Below, in pieces: positions 8,162 to 16,900 of a stretch of 64,000 nt of DNA; positions within the stretch are counted from its first letter, which is position 1, and every line of letters starts with the position of its first letter. The notes under the pieces were generated by a model. It was not told where the DNA came from, searched no databases, and worked only from the letters and a program-made list of their open reading frames with translations. The position numbers and the translations under genes are program-made. Source of the DNA: Chlamydiota bacterium (GTDB lineage: Bacteria; Chlamydiota; Chlamydiia; Chlamydiales; Rhabdochlamydiaceae); the NCBI GenBank assembly GCA_022614855.1, contig JAKEHU010000029.1, forward strand, positions 62,001 to 126,000, given 5' to 3'.

Positions 8162-9721
8162 TTATTCTAATTTTGATTTTTTTGAAGGATTTCCTTGAGA
8201 AGATTCTTTTTGCTGCTTCATAAAAAGCTCTAGCAAGCCAGTTTCTCCTGCTTTTTTAAGGGTTTCTATTATGGTCGCAACATAACCTGGATTATCTTTT
8301 AACACCGTCTGAATGCATTTCAGATAATTTTTTTTCCCTTCTTCACCAAACACCCATCGATTAAATGGCCTGATCTGTTTGACCAGAATAATAAATGCAT
8401 CTGTATCATTAACAACCAATTTTGCTCCTTTTTCTTTAAGAAGATGGTACATTTTTAAAAAATCTTCAATTTGGTCATTAGAGAAATTCGCATCTAAAAA
8501 TAGATCATACATGGCCCCATTTCCTGCATTGGGATCTGCGCCTAGCGATAATAGATATTGAGCCTCTTCATTATGTCCAAAACCAAGAAGATGCCCTAGT
8601 AATGTATTGGACCCAAAACCAGCTATATAAATCATATTTAGGTCTAATTTTCCGCTAGAACGTAACACATCTATTCCAGCTTTAAATTCCTCTAAGTTTT
8701 TTGTAGAGACATAAGATAAGGGTGGATCAACCCATTCCCCTATGGAGCCATTTGATTTGTCTAAGAACTGTAGGTTTACATCTGCTCCTTTTTCAACTAG
8801 TTTTTTTGCGAAAGTCGTATTACCGGTTTTTATGGCATAATGGAGAAGAGGGGGTTTGGTTCCTATACTCAGCATTGAAAAATATGGCGTAAATGTAAAA
8901 GACTTATCATAAAAGGTGTTAAATTCTGCAGGAGTTGCGCTATCGAGTAATAATTCTACAATCTGGTTATATTTTTCATTCTTTTCTTCGAGAAGATAGT
9001 GCACTATACTTTGTCTTAGATTTTTAATAGTAAAATAAGTAAACGGATGTAAATTATGCAAACAGCATAAAGCTACATGGTAGGTGATATTATCTGGTTT
9101 CTCCAGATGAATATACATGTTAGAACCATTGAGACGTTCCTCTAGAGTAGGTAAATCATAAATCTCAATATCCATTGAAAAAGTTTGTATTTCAGGATGG
9201 ATAAAGCCTTTAACTGCATATTCAAATTTTTTCATTTTCCATGGATTAGGGGTTGCAGCAGAAATTGTCTTACATAACTCTTCGTGTTTTTTTATTACAT
9301 CGCGATAAATGGTTTCAGTTTGCTTTACCTCTTTTCTTATATCTGGAATTTGTGGAATGACGATGAGCGTTTTCTCGAGATGAGTTAGCGCAACATCATC
9401 ATCAAAACCAAAGAATTTTTTTGCCCGCATGCAAATCTCAACCATTTTAGGACCAACAATTGCATAAAATCCTATAGTTTGTGCATTGCCAGTGGTTGTG
9501 TTTGGGAAGTCATATAAAGATTTCACCTTGTCTGCTATTTCTTCGACCTTAGCCTCTGAGGTTGGAAAAAGATTTTTTAATTGAGAAAAGAAGCGATTTT
9601 TGCTGGCTTCACTAGAATATTCTTGAATCTTCTTTGAAACTAATTGAACAGAGTTTAACTCTTTTTGTAGAAAACTTAATGAGTGAATAGTAATCTCTTT
9701 AGGTATTAAATCAATAGACAT
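8162..9721 (-). CDS. F-box-like and ankyrin-repeat protein, effector candidate
   Basis: The N-terminus (residues about 5-42) reads LIPKEITIHSLSFLQ...LNSVQLVSKKIQEYS, the pattern of a eukaryotic F-box (LPxE, SFL, VSKxW-like). From about residue 290, LLHYAIKTGNTTFAKKLVEKGADVN and EAQYLLSLGADPNAG are ankyrin repeats. F-box plus repeat proteins are known host-ubiquitin-directed effectors of amoeba-associated chlamydiae; here that role is inferred. The C-terminus is Lys/Ser-rich (NPSKKSKLE). It faces away from the SnoaL-like gene, with a family I repeat in the shared upstream region. Confidence 0.7.
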   Translation of the reverse strand: MSIDLIPKEITIHSLSFLQKELNSVQLVSKKIQEYSSEASKNRFFSQLKNLFPTSEAKVEEIADKVKSLYDFPNTTTGNAQTIGFYAIVGPKMVEICMRAKKFFGFDDDVALTHLEKTLIVIPQIPDIRKEVKQTETIYRDVIKKHEELCKTISAATPNPWKMKKFEYAVKGFIHPEIQTFSMDIEIYDLPTLEERLNGSNMYIHLEKPDNITYHVALCCLHNLHPFTYFTIKNLRQSIVHYLLEEKNEKYNQIVELLLDSATPAEFNTFYDKSFTFTPYFSMLSIGTKPPLLHYAIKTGNTTFAKKLVEKGADVNLQFLDKSNGSIGEWVDPPLSYVSTKNLEEFKAGIDVLRSSGKLDLNMIYIAGFGSNTLLGHLLGFGHNEEAQYLLSLGADPNAGNGAMYDLFLDANFSNDQIEDFLKMYHLLKEKGAKLVVNDTDAFIILVKQIRPFNRWVFGEEGKKNYLKCIQTVLKDNPGYVATIIETLKKAGETGLLELFMKQQKESSQGNPSKKSKLE

Positions 9722-9738
9722 AATTGACAGTGGGTTAT

Positions 9739-9899
9739 GAACCTATCCCGAAATTCAAAAAACCTGCTTTTTGTCCCTTTTTCCCCATATTTTAAAATCA
9801 TTGCTTGGCTTAACTTTTCAAGTATGTCCCACGCAATGATTTTAAAATCTGTGGAAAAATTTATCAAAAATCAAATTTTCTTAATTTCTGGATAGGTTT
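9739..9899. repeat. family I palindromic element, full 161-bp copy A
   Basis: The ends are GAACCTATCC and its inverted match GGATAGGTTT. Inside is a perfect 16-bp stem (9789-9804 with 9833-9848) around a 28-nt loop (9805-9832). Read on the minus strand, the loop contains GGACATACTTG and GCCAA, shared with the copy at 14236. The right end runs straight into the ATG at 9900 and the GGATAGG end may act as a ribosome binding site. It lies between two divergent genes. Confidence 0.85.
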
Positions 9900-10301
9900 A
9901 TGCAGTCCAAAGAGTATCCCACGGTTCGCCGATTATATCAAGAAGTCTGGAATCAAAAAAAACTCCATGTGATTGATGAAATCTTTGCTCCTGACTTTTC
10001 AATCCACGCTGGTGACCTGGTTATTAGGGATAAACAGATCCTCAAAGACTTCATAAAGAGCTGGTTGACCTCTTTCCCAGACATTCATCACGAAATTGAC
10101 GAGATCATTGGAGTAGAAAACAAAGTAGCTCTTCGCTTTCATGGGAAAGGGACCCATAAGGCCCAATTCCTCGATATCCCGCCGACCAATAAATCTTTTT
10201 CGTATACTGGAATGAACTTCATCCATCTGGAAAATCAGAAAATCAAAAAATTGTGGCTAAATTCTAGCATGTATGAACTCATCAACTATCTCAAAGAATA
10301 A
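9900..10301 (+). CDS. SnoaL-like / ester cyclase-fold protein
   Basis: 133 residues with the typical SnoaL-like pattern: VRRLYQEVWNQKKLHVIDEIFAPDFSIH at the start, then DIHHEIDEIIGVENKVALRFHGKGTHKAQFLDIPPTNKSFSYTGM-type strands. The fold is an alpha+beta barrel (NTF2-like) used for small-molecule binding or isomerase chemistry; the substrate is unknown. The ATG directly follows the end of a family I repeat, with GGATAGG six bases upstream. Confidence 0.75.
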   Translation: MQSKEYPTVRRLYQEVWNQKKLHVIDEIFAPDFSIHAGDLVIRDKQILKDFIKSWLTSFPDIHHEIDEIIGVENKVALRFHGKGTHKAQFLDIPPTNKSFSYTGMNFIHLENQKIKKLWLNSSMYELINYLKE

Positions 10302-10340
10302 TCAACAAAAAATCTCTAGGAGAAATTTTTAAACACTCTC

Positions 10341-11603
10341 TTAAGTCCAGCGGCCATATTTTTCTTTTTTGGGCCCGTGGAAAAGAGTTAAAATGGCCAA
10401 AGGAAGGGCAACGATCAAATGGTTTGCAATAATTGGAAATGTGCGATCTGAAAACCATGCTAAAACCAAAAGAATAATGGCAAAAATGACATTGAGATAG
10501 CGAAGTTTTCGAATAATTTCAGCGAGTGAAAGGACTGAGACGCAAAAAACTAAGGGGCCTAAAATAGAGTAATAGTCAGGTTTTGGAGTATCAACAATAT
10601 TGGGAACAAAAATTATCCAAATCCCGATCAACGCACAGACGAAAAGGCTCCAAACAGTATCTACTCCTCTAAAAGCATAACATATTTTTTGCTCAAAAGA
10701 TTCAACTACAAGGGGTTTTTCTTCTCTAGATCCCTTTGCGTCGCCCCCCTTCCAAAAAACTCCCCAAAATGAGTGGCCAGCTTTTCTGCTATGCTGGAGA
10801 AATTCAATTGAAGCAAGAACTTCATCAATCGTCAAAGTAATCATAAGCAACATAGCAAAAGCTGTAAGTAAGCAAAGAGTGCACCAAGCTCCTACAGCAA
10901 TTGGCTGCAGCATTACGAGTATGATGCTGATTATTCCAAGAGGAATCACTAAGATCCCAAATAAGAATACAATCCATGGCATCGTTCGCCATCGGCATGC
11001 ATCTCCCTTACAAACCATCAAAGACTCAATGAGGTAAGCCATCGAACCCAAGCCTGCATCAGATACGGGGAAAAAACCAGAAACACTAGAAGTCAAGACT
11101 TTAACCGTTCCATCCTTAAAGAATGGATCCCAAACATCTTGAATAAAGCCAAGCTGAAAAGCTTCCAAATGTTGTGTGATAAACCAGCAAATGCTTGCTA
11201 AAAAAAGGATAGGAACTCTTTGTGACCAAGCTGAAGGATTATAAGACCATCCCGCGGGAATTTCTCCATAGCCTTTCACTTTATCTCCGATTCTCGGAAT
11301 TAAAATGGAAAAAGAGACGAGAAGAATTCCAACCATTGTATCATTTAAATAAGCAACTCGACTTTTTGCCCAAAATACAAGCGGCGCAAATTGAAGCCAT
11401 ATTCCTAAAAGACAGATGATCCATCTCGGCCACGTTTTGCGGGTTGAAAAAGTAAGAAATGATAATCCAAGTACAAGAAATCCAGTTATCACATCACTGA
11501 TTCTCATCTCAGGATGGAAATAATTAAAATTCGTGTGGATGAGAAGGAGCCATAGCCCTAAGAATACCAGTGCGAAAGAGGTCCAAATTTTTTCTTTATT
11601 CAT
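10341..11603 (-). CDS. VKOR-family membrane thiol oxidoreductase flanked by SPW-like membrane repeats
   Basis: 420 residues, about ten membrane segments. The middle (about 170-270) has the VKOR layout: DAGLGSMAYLIESL, a loop cysteine pair in VCKGDAC (C198, C203) and the redox motif WCTLC (C241/C244). N- and C-terminal parts are SPW-type membrane repeats with segments such as GIWLQFAPLVFW and GIWIIFVPNIV. It should recycle oxidising power for disulfide formation through quinone, in the inner membrane. No thioredoxin-fold partner lies beside it, so its client is elsewhere or unknown. Confidence 0.75.
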   Translation of the reverse strand: MNKEKIWTSFALVFLGLWLLLIHTNFNYFHPEMRISDVITGFLVLGLSFLTFSTRKTWPRWIICLLGIWLQFAPLVFWAKSRVAYLNDTMVGILLVSFSILIPRIGDKVKGYGEIPAGWSYNPSAWSQRVPILFLASICWFITQHLEAFQLGFIQDVWDPFFKDGTVKVLTSSVSGFFPVSDAGLGSMAYLIESLMVCKGDACRWRTMPWIVFLFGILVIPLGIISIILVMLQPIAVGAWCTLCLLTAFAMLLMITLTIDEVLASIEFLQHSRKAGHSFWGVFWKGGDAKGSREEKPLVVESFEQKICYAFRGVDTVWSLFVCALIGIWIIFVPNIVDTPKPDYYSILGPLVFCVSVLSLAEIIRKLRYLNVIFAIILLVLAWFSDRTFPIIANHLIVALPLAILTLFHGPKKEKYGRWT

Positions 11604-11664
11604 CTATCTTTCTTTTTAAAAGGATAGACTTTTTTTTACACTATTTTTTTTTCAGGAGATAAAA

Positions 11665-12663
11665 TTATCTGTCTTGGCCCTTATAGAACCTAGGACTAAA
11701 GAATAAAAGCATGAAATAATAGAGTTGAGACAGGATAAAAAGAGTGATGAGGGTATGTGTGGTTTTATCAATTCTACCTACCCAACCGTCGACTGAGGCT
11801 TTTACTTTGTTAAATTTTTCATCTTTACTCTTCTTTACTTTGACTTGAGCCTCTTGATTCCACGGCTTGAAGAGCTTTTTGGCTGGTTCAAACGCGATCA
11901 GTGCACTGCTAATTGCACTTCCTTTTTCAAGAAAAGTTAAATTTGTAAATTTGCCCACATATCGCAAAATGAGAAGCCCTGATTTAGCTAACGAGTAGTT
12001 CATTTTAGTTTTTTTCTTTGTGGAATCAGCAGGAGTTGATGTAATCCATTTATGCATTGTTGTTTCAATAATCAGAAGGCGACGGCAAACTTGCCAAGTT
12101 TGCACCATTGCATAGGTCATTATCCAAATTTCTAGTCCTCGATCTCTCTTTCCATCTTCTTGATTTTGAAAAAACTTATTGAGTAGTCCTATTTGATAGA
12201 AAAAATGTGTAGTTAAACTTCCTATCATCACAATTGATAACCCCAGCTTAATTAGTCGTCTTCTCTCTTCGCACCTACCGAAAAGAAATGATTGGAAAAA
12301 ACTTTTCAAATATTCTTCTATTGTATTGGAAATGCTGAGAAATTTAATTTTGTCTTTTGCAGTATATAAAGTGACGATGCTTCGAATAAAAAATATCGCC
12401 CGTCTTGTTTCTTTTGTCACAAAATAAGGCAAGTTGAGTTGATCATAACCGGTCATAAGCTGAATTGTTTTTAAACTTCGATTGGCAAGTTTGATCGATG
12501 CTTTAAAGATTTTGTAATTTGAATTGCTATTTAAATCAACGAGGCTATCCAACTTGCTTTTTATTATTGCAGGTGGATTTGGATTTTGATTAATTCCTGA
12601 TTCTAGATCTAATGGTTTAACTGGCATAATTATTACTTTATTTAAAAAATTTAAAATAATCAT
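11665..12663 (-). CDS. unknown membrane protein
   Basis: No family recognised. 332 residues (or 320 if the ATG at 12627, MPVKPLDLESG, is used). Hydrophobic stretches lie at about LIKLGLSIVMIGSLTTHFFY and, near the C-terminus, TLITLFILSQLYYFMLLFF; a lysine-rich linker (TKKKTKMNY) lies between them. The N-terminal 100 residues are soluble and helical. It stands alone on the minus strand, upstream of the VKOR gene (62 bp). Residues are rich in Lys, Ile and Ser as in other accessory genes here. An inclusion-membrane or envelope role is possible but unsupported. Confidence 0.5.
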   Translation of the reverse strand: MIILNFLNKVIIMPVKPLDLESGINQNPNPPAIIKSKLDSLVDLNSNSNYKIFKASIKLANRSLKTIQLMTGYDQLNLPYFVTKETRRAIFFIRSIVTLYTAKDKIKFLSISNTIEEYLKSFFQSFLFGRCEERRRLIKLGLSIVMIGSLTTHFFYQIGLLNKFFQNQEDGKRDRGLEIWIMTYAMVQTWQVCRRLLIIETTMHKWITSTPADSTKKKTKMNYSLAKSGLLILRYVGKFTNLTFLEKGSAISSALIAFEPAKKLFKPWNQEAQVKVKKSKDEKFNKVKASVDGWVGRIDKTTHTLITLFILSQLYYFMLLFFSPRFYKGQDR

Positions 12664-12701
12664 ATCAAAAACTCTATTTTTATTATACTTTAAAAGAAAT
12701 T

Positions 12702-14165
12702 TTATTTATTGAAAGAAGGTGTTGAGGAAGAAGCGGTTAGCGTCTCAAACTCTTTCCCGATGAAACGGCTGGCGGGGAGAGAAATGAAAGCAAAAGAGAT
12801 GGCCAAAATGCCTGTAAAAAGGGCGCTTTCCAAAGGGCCTCCCAATAGGGAAAAAAGACCTATGCTGAGTAGAGAAGAAGCCCCTCTTCCAAAACGGGAT
12901 CCAATTCCATCGATGATGAGCTTCCCTTTGACTTGAGCTTCTTCATTAAGGGGAATGAAAGCTAGTTCTTTGGTTGAATCAAAAAGAGTGTATTTTACTG
13001 AGCGACCTACGCAAAAATGGAGGCTGCCTAAGATTACGGCAATTGGAAGAGAAAAAAATCCTGGAATGATCTGGTTCAAAGAGATAATGGCAAAAAAAGC
13101 AACAGTGGAGAGTACCATGAGAATAGGGGTAATGAGTGCGCAGAGGCTCCAAGGATATATTTGCAAAAGATAAGGAGTCACAATTAAGGCGCTAAAAGCC
13201 GTCAGTATTCCTGTCCAAAGAGTGAGATTTCCCATGTAGTGGCAATAATCTGAAGGGGTGGGATACATTTTCTTCAATGTTTCCAGGAAGATAAGTTCTC
13301 CAAGAGAATAGGCGACATATTCAGCAACGACAATGAGGAGAAGAGCCCCTAAATAGGGCGATTTCCACAAGTATCGCAGACTAGAAGAAAGAGAGAGCAA
13401 CTTTCGAGAAAATGGCTCTTTTTTTGCAGTTTCAGGAGAGTTTTGGGCTCTAACCCGCAGTCTTGTAAATAGAAAATTAAAACTCACTAAGGTGAGAATG
13501 CCGCAAAAAAAAAGGAAAAAAGTGAGTAGGTAAAGAGAGTGTTGCCACCGCTCTTGAGAAAGAGAAAAAAAATTCCAACTCATCTGAGATGTGCAAAAGA
13601 CTGTGATGGGGCCTGCAAGAATGGCTCCTACGCTGCTTCCCAACATTAAAGAGGGATAGAAACGCTTGGCCTCGTCTAAGGAAAGTTTTTGATTGATAAA
13701 TCCCCAGAAGAGAACGGACAAAATGGCAACTTTCCATAGCTCAGCCATAATATAAAAAATCATATCTGGCCAATGGGTGAATACAACCCTAAATTTGGAA
13801 AATCCGATGAGAAACCATAATTTGTTTTCTAAAAGGATTTGAATCGCTCCACGATATGGATAGATCCAAAAGGCAAAGACGATGAAAAAAAAAAGGAAAA
13901 AACTCATTGTCGCTAAAAAGATAAACCTAAATGAAAAAAAACGCATGAGTCTGGATAAGCCCCACGTCAAGAGAATAGAGGCAGGAAAAGTTCCAAAAAG
14001 TTCAAAGTAAGGGATAAAAGCAGAACTCCCCCCTATGTCGGCTACGACTAAAGCATTTCGCATGCTTCGCAAGATGCTAAAATTGATATTGATAAGACTG
14101 ACAATGAAAAACATGGAGCCAAAAAGGGCCCATTCGGTTTTTTTAATCGATAAAGGATTTTTCAT
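12702..14165 (-). CDS. NTT/Tlc-family nucleotide transporter
   Basis: 487 residues with about 11-12 membrane helices. The start (LRSMRNALVVADIGGSSAFIPYFELFGTFPASILL) and the later KYTLFDSTKELAFIPLNEEAQVKGK are hallmarks of the ATP/ADP carrier (NTT) family used by intracellular bacteria to import host nucleotides. The late motif DSTKELAFIPL is diagnostic. Whether it exchanges ATP/ADP or imports other nucleotides with protons cannot be told. It is transcribed away from a DMT permease gene, with a family I repeat between them. Confidence 0.9.
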   Translation of the reverse strand: MKNPLSIKKTEWALFGSMFFIVSLININFSILRSMRNALVVADIGGSSAFIPYFELFGTFPASILLTWGLSRLMRFFSFRFIFLATMSFFLFFFIVFAFWIYPYRGAIQILLENKLWFLIGFSKFRVVFTHWPDMIFYIMAELWKVAILSVLFWGFINQKLSLDEAKRFYPSLMLGSSVGAILAGPITVFCTSQMSWNFFSLSQERWQHSLYLLTFFLFFCGILTLVSFNFLFTRLRVRAQNSPETAKKEPFSRKLLSLSSSLRYLWKSPYLGALLLIVVAEYVAYSLGELIFLETLKKMYPTPSDYCHYMGNLTLWTGILTAFSALIVTPYLLQIYPWSLCALITPILMVLSTVAFFAIISLNQIIPGFFSLPIAVILGSLHFCVGRSVKYTLFDSTKELAFIPLNEEAQVKGKLIIDGIGSRFGRGASSLLSIGLFSLLGGPLESALFTGILAISFAFISLPASRFIGKEFETLTASSSTPSFNK

Positions 14166-14235
14166 AAGTTGTCATTTTAAAGTGCAAGATTCTTTAAATG
14201 AAACCAATTTTCTAAGAGAGTATGTACAAATTGAT

Positions 14236-14396
14236 GAACCTACCCGCAAATTCTAAAAATTTGATTTTTGTAAAATTTTTCTATCAGATTTTTATGCCGC
14301 TTCGAAGGACATACTTGGACAAGTAGGCCAAGAAGTGGCATAAAAATCTGATGAAAAAGATATGAAAAGCAAGTTTTAGAATTTGCGGATAGGTTC
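14236..14396. repeat. family I palindromic element, full 161-bp copy B
   Basis: Same length as copy A. The ends are GAACCTA(C/T)CCGCAAATT, matching over 23 bp with one mismatch. An inner stem of 21 bp (14283-14303 with 14332-14352, one G-T) encloses a 28-nt loop (14304-14331) that matches the copy A loop at 21 of 28 positions, including GGACATACTTG. The inner stem sequence differs from copy A but still pairs. It lies between divergent genes (NTT carrier and DMT permease). Confidence 0.85.
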
Positions 14397-14467
14397 TTTA
14401 ATCAAAATTAATATTTGCGATAAGAACCGGCAAATGTTACTCTTTATTTCTATAAAATGAGGATTTT

Positions 14468-15418
14468 ATGACAGCCACAGTAAATACAGGCAGGAGTCTT
14501 CAAAATCGCGCCGTTCTTGGCGTTGTTTTAATGTTTACAGGGCTTGCACTTTATCCGATTTCAGACGCCTTCATCAAACACCTCATGGGAACCTACACTG
14601 TCCATCAAACTACTTTTCTTCGTGCCATTACGCGCATCGTTCCCCTTCTTATTGCCGTGTTTTTTCAGGGGGGATTTCGCAAAGTTCTATGGACAAACCA
14701 CCCTAAACGGCACCTTGCAAGGCTAGCTGTAAATCTGTTTTATACCTATTCCTTCATGTATGCATTTTCCCTTGGATCGCTTACAGTCATCTACACGTTG
14801 AGCTATACCTCCCCTTTCTTCATGATCCTTTTGAGTGCTTTTATGTTAAAAGAAACGGTGAGCCGTGCAAGATGGGCTGCAGTTGCAATTGGAATGGTTG
14901 GGGTCATTGTCGCCATGCGACCCGGATCCAATGTCTTTGAAACCGCTGCGATCCTCGTCCTCTTTGGCGCATTCTTAAGCGCCTTAAATAAAATTCTCAT
15001 GAGACGCCTCGCTGAAACAGAACATAGCTTAGCAATTGCAATTTACCCCAATATTGTCATGCTTGTCGTCACTTTGCCTTTTGTCCTCACCACATGGCAA
15101 TCGATGCCCTGGAACCATTGGGGACTTTTTGCTATTGTAGGGATTTTGACTGCAGCTGGTCAATATGCCATTGCACAATCGGTGCGATTTACCCAAGCTT
15201 CTACTCTTGCTCCCATTGACTATTCCACCTTTTTCTGGGTGGTTTCTCTAGATTATTTCTGGTGGCATAAGTCGCCAGATTCTTACACTCTGATCGGTGC
15301 ACTGATCATCGTCAGCAGCAATTTGTATATTCTTTATTGTACGAGAAGAGAAGAGGCAAAGAAAAGAGGTCAGCTTGCCGCAGCTACAAGCTCTGCATAT
15401 CCTGACAAAAAGGGATAA
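14468..15418 (+). CDS. EamA/DMT-superfamily permease
   Basis: 316 residues with ten predicted membrane helices in two EamA halves. The first has ALYPISDAFIKHLMGTYTVHQTTFLRAI and the second begins ALNKILMRRLAETEHSLAIAIYPN. Members of this superfamily in obligate intracellular bacteria include S-adenosylmethionine and other metabolite importers; the substrate here is not shown by sequence. The C-terminus is a charged tail. A family II hairpin element lies 19 bp past the stop. Confidence 0.8.
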   Translation: MTATVNTGRSLQNRAVLGVVLMFTGLALYPISDAFIKHLMGTYTVHQTTFLRAITRIVPLLIAVFFQGGFRKVLWTNHPKRHLARLAVNLFYTYSFMYAFSLGSLTVIYTLSYTSPFFMILLSAFMLKETVSRARWAAVAIGMVGVIVAMRPGSNVFETAAILVLFGAFLSALNKILMRRLAETEHSLAIAIYPNIVMLVVTLPFVLTTWQSMPWNHWGLFAIVGILTAAGQYAIAQSVRFTQASTLAPIDYSTFFWVVSLDYFWWHKSPDSYTLIGALIIVSSNLYILYCTRREEAKKRGQLAAATSSAYPDKKG

Positions 15419-15436
15419 ATCTTTTGAAACTTATTA

Positions 15437-15599
15437 ACCTGAATTTTGGGTTTAATTCGCTCAGAATCAACGATCTTTTCAAGATCTTTCTCATTTTTTT
15501 CCTCGAAAATAGCGCCTTCGGCTATTATCTTCGGATAAAAATGAAAAACCTCATTGAAAATCTCTATTGATTCAGAGAAAAGAAACCCAAAACTCAGGT
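15437..15599. repeat. family II long-hairpin element (163 bp) with TATTA target duplication
   Basis: Inverted arms begin ACCTGA(A/G)TTTTGGGTTT and extend imperfectly for about 60 bp. TATTA flanks both sides (15432-15436 and 15600-15604), consistent with a target duplication. The centre holds CTATTATCTTCG...GATA, related to the core of the element at 4727. The right duplication contains the stop codon (15602-15604) of the next minus-strand gene. A 90-codon open frame here is an artefact of the arms. Confidence 0.75.
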
Positions 15600-15601
15600 T
15601 A

Positions 15602-16831
15602 TTAGTCGCCTGTAAATGAGTCCATAACTGAAGAAATGTCACAATTACTGTAAGATCTCATGGTTTTTCTTGTATCACTATCAAATTGGATATACTCCAT
15701 CATCTCAGGATTTTTATTTACTACTTCTGCATATAATTCTAGTTTGTGCTCCATACAATAGATAGAAGCAATGTTGAGCCTTTCGCCAAATAGTTTTAAT
15801 TCTTGGCAGGATTTTACAAAAAGATCTATTGCTTCTACTCCTTCTATACATAATTTAGCAAAAATTTCTAATGTTTCATCATTCAATTTATTTGACTCGG
15901 GATCTTTGCAAATTTTCAATGCACCATCAATAAGTGGAATTATGCTGTGACCAGTTAAATCTTTTTTTTCACATTCATTAAAAAAAACCTTTACAATTTT
16001 TTGGTTTTGAAATTGGTACATTTCAATAACCTTTTTAAACGCCTCTATACTCACCTCACTCGAATTAGGTTGTTCACTCATTTTTAACACAGCCTCAACA
16101 TTAGGGACTCTACTGCTTGTTAATTTTTTTTCTATGCATGTATTAATAAAAAGTTCTATTAATTCTATATTTTGAACTTTGGTATAAAGATTAATAATTT
16201 TTTCAACCACAGTTGTACTAATTTTGCTTGAATTGGAAATTTTTCCCATTTTTAATGTACCATCAATAATGGGAATGATGCTTTTTCCGGTTAACCCTTT
16301 TCCCATGAAGAATTTACAAAAATTAGTTCCTACTATTGGCTTTTTGAGCTTTTTATAAATTTCAAGAACCATTTCAAGTGCTTCAAAGTTCATTCCAGTT
16401 GAATTAGGATCCTTGCTCATTTCCAAAGAGATAGGAATAACTGGTATGATTTTTTCGCCTATTAAATTTCTTTTTTCGCATTCAGCAAAAAAATAGTCTC
16501 TTACTTTTTCATTCTGAACGGTTCTGTAAATTTCAAGGATTTTTTTCACTGCATCTCCATTTACCCGACCTGATTTATGATCCCTGCTCATTTTCAAGGT
16601 GGTATCAAGGAGAAAAGCTACTTGTTGACTAGTTAAACCTTGTGTTTTACAGAAGGTAAAAAAAAGATCTTTTATTTCTGCAGTTTGAAATTCTTGAGAG
16701 CTTTCAAAAAATTTTTTCCATTCTTCTGGATGAGGATCCTCTTGTCTCAATGAAACTCCAAATAGATTATCTATCCAATCAGAAGAAGAAGAAGAAAAAG
16801 AAGATATATTGGATAGTGATTCAAAACTCAT
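15602..16831 (-). CDS. solenoid protein of six helical repeats of about 57 residues (paralogue 1)
   Basis: Family not recognised. After a Ser-rich head (SSFSSSSSD) the 409-residue chain consists of six units with the pattern xxxILEIYxxxxNxxVxxFFxxCExKxLTGxxIIPIIDxxLKMSKDPNS. Examples start at VKKILEIYRTV, LEMVLEIYKKL, VEKIINLYTKV and FKKVIEMYQ. The period of 56-57 residues is longer than TPR or PPR and longer than typical HEAT units. It is probably all-helical. The neighbour at 16901 is a paralogue with the same repeat, so the pair arose by gene duplication. No signal peptide; an effector role is only a guess. Confidence 0.65.
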   Translation of the reverse strand: MSFESLSNISSFSSSSSDWIDNLFGVSLRQEDPHPEEWKKFFESSQEFQTAEIKDLFFTFCKTQGLTSQQVAFLLDTTLKMSRDHKSGRVNGDAVKKILEIYRTVQNEKVRDYFFAECEKRNLIGEKIIPVIPISLEMSKDPNSTGMNFEALEMVLEIYKKLKKPIVGTNFCKFFMGKGLTGKSIIPIIDGTLKMGKISNSSKISTTVVEKIINLYTKVQNIELIELFINTCIEKKLTSSRVPNVEAVLKMSEQPNSSEVSIEAFKKVIEMYQFQNQKIVKVFFNECEKKDLTGHSIIPLIDGALKICKDPESNKLNDETLEIFAKLCIEGVEAIDLFVKSCQELKLFGERLNIASIYCMEHKLELYAEVVNKNPEMMEYIQFDSDTRKTMRSYSNCDISSVMDSFTGD

Positions 16832-16900
16832 ATTTCAATTAAAAACAAGTCTTAAAGGGTTTCTAAGTCCACCTTCTCAAATCTCTAAAAGGCTTAATTT

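Noticed and set aside
15370-15642. 90-codon open frame on minus strand
   Set aside because: It is formed by the arms of the hairpin element and the ends of two real genes.
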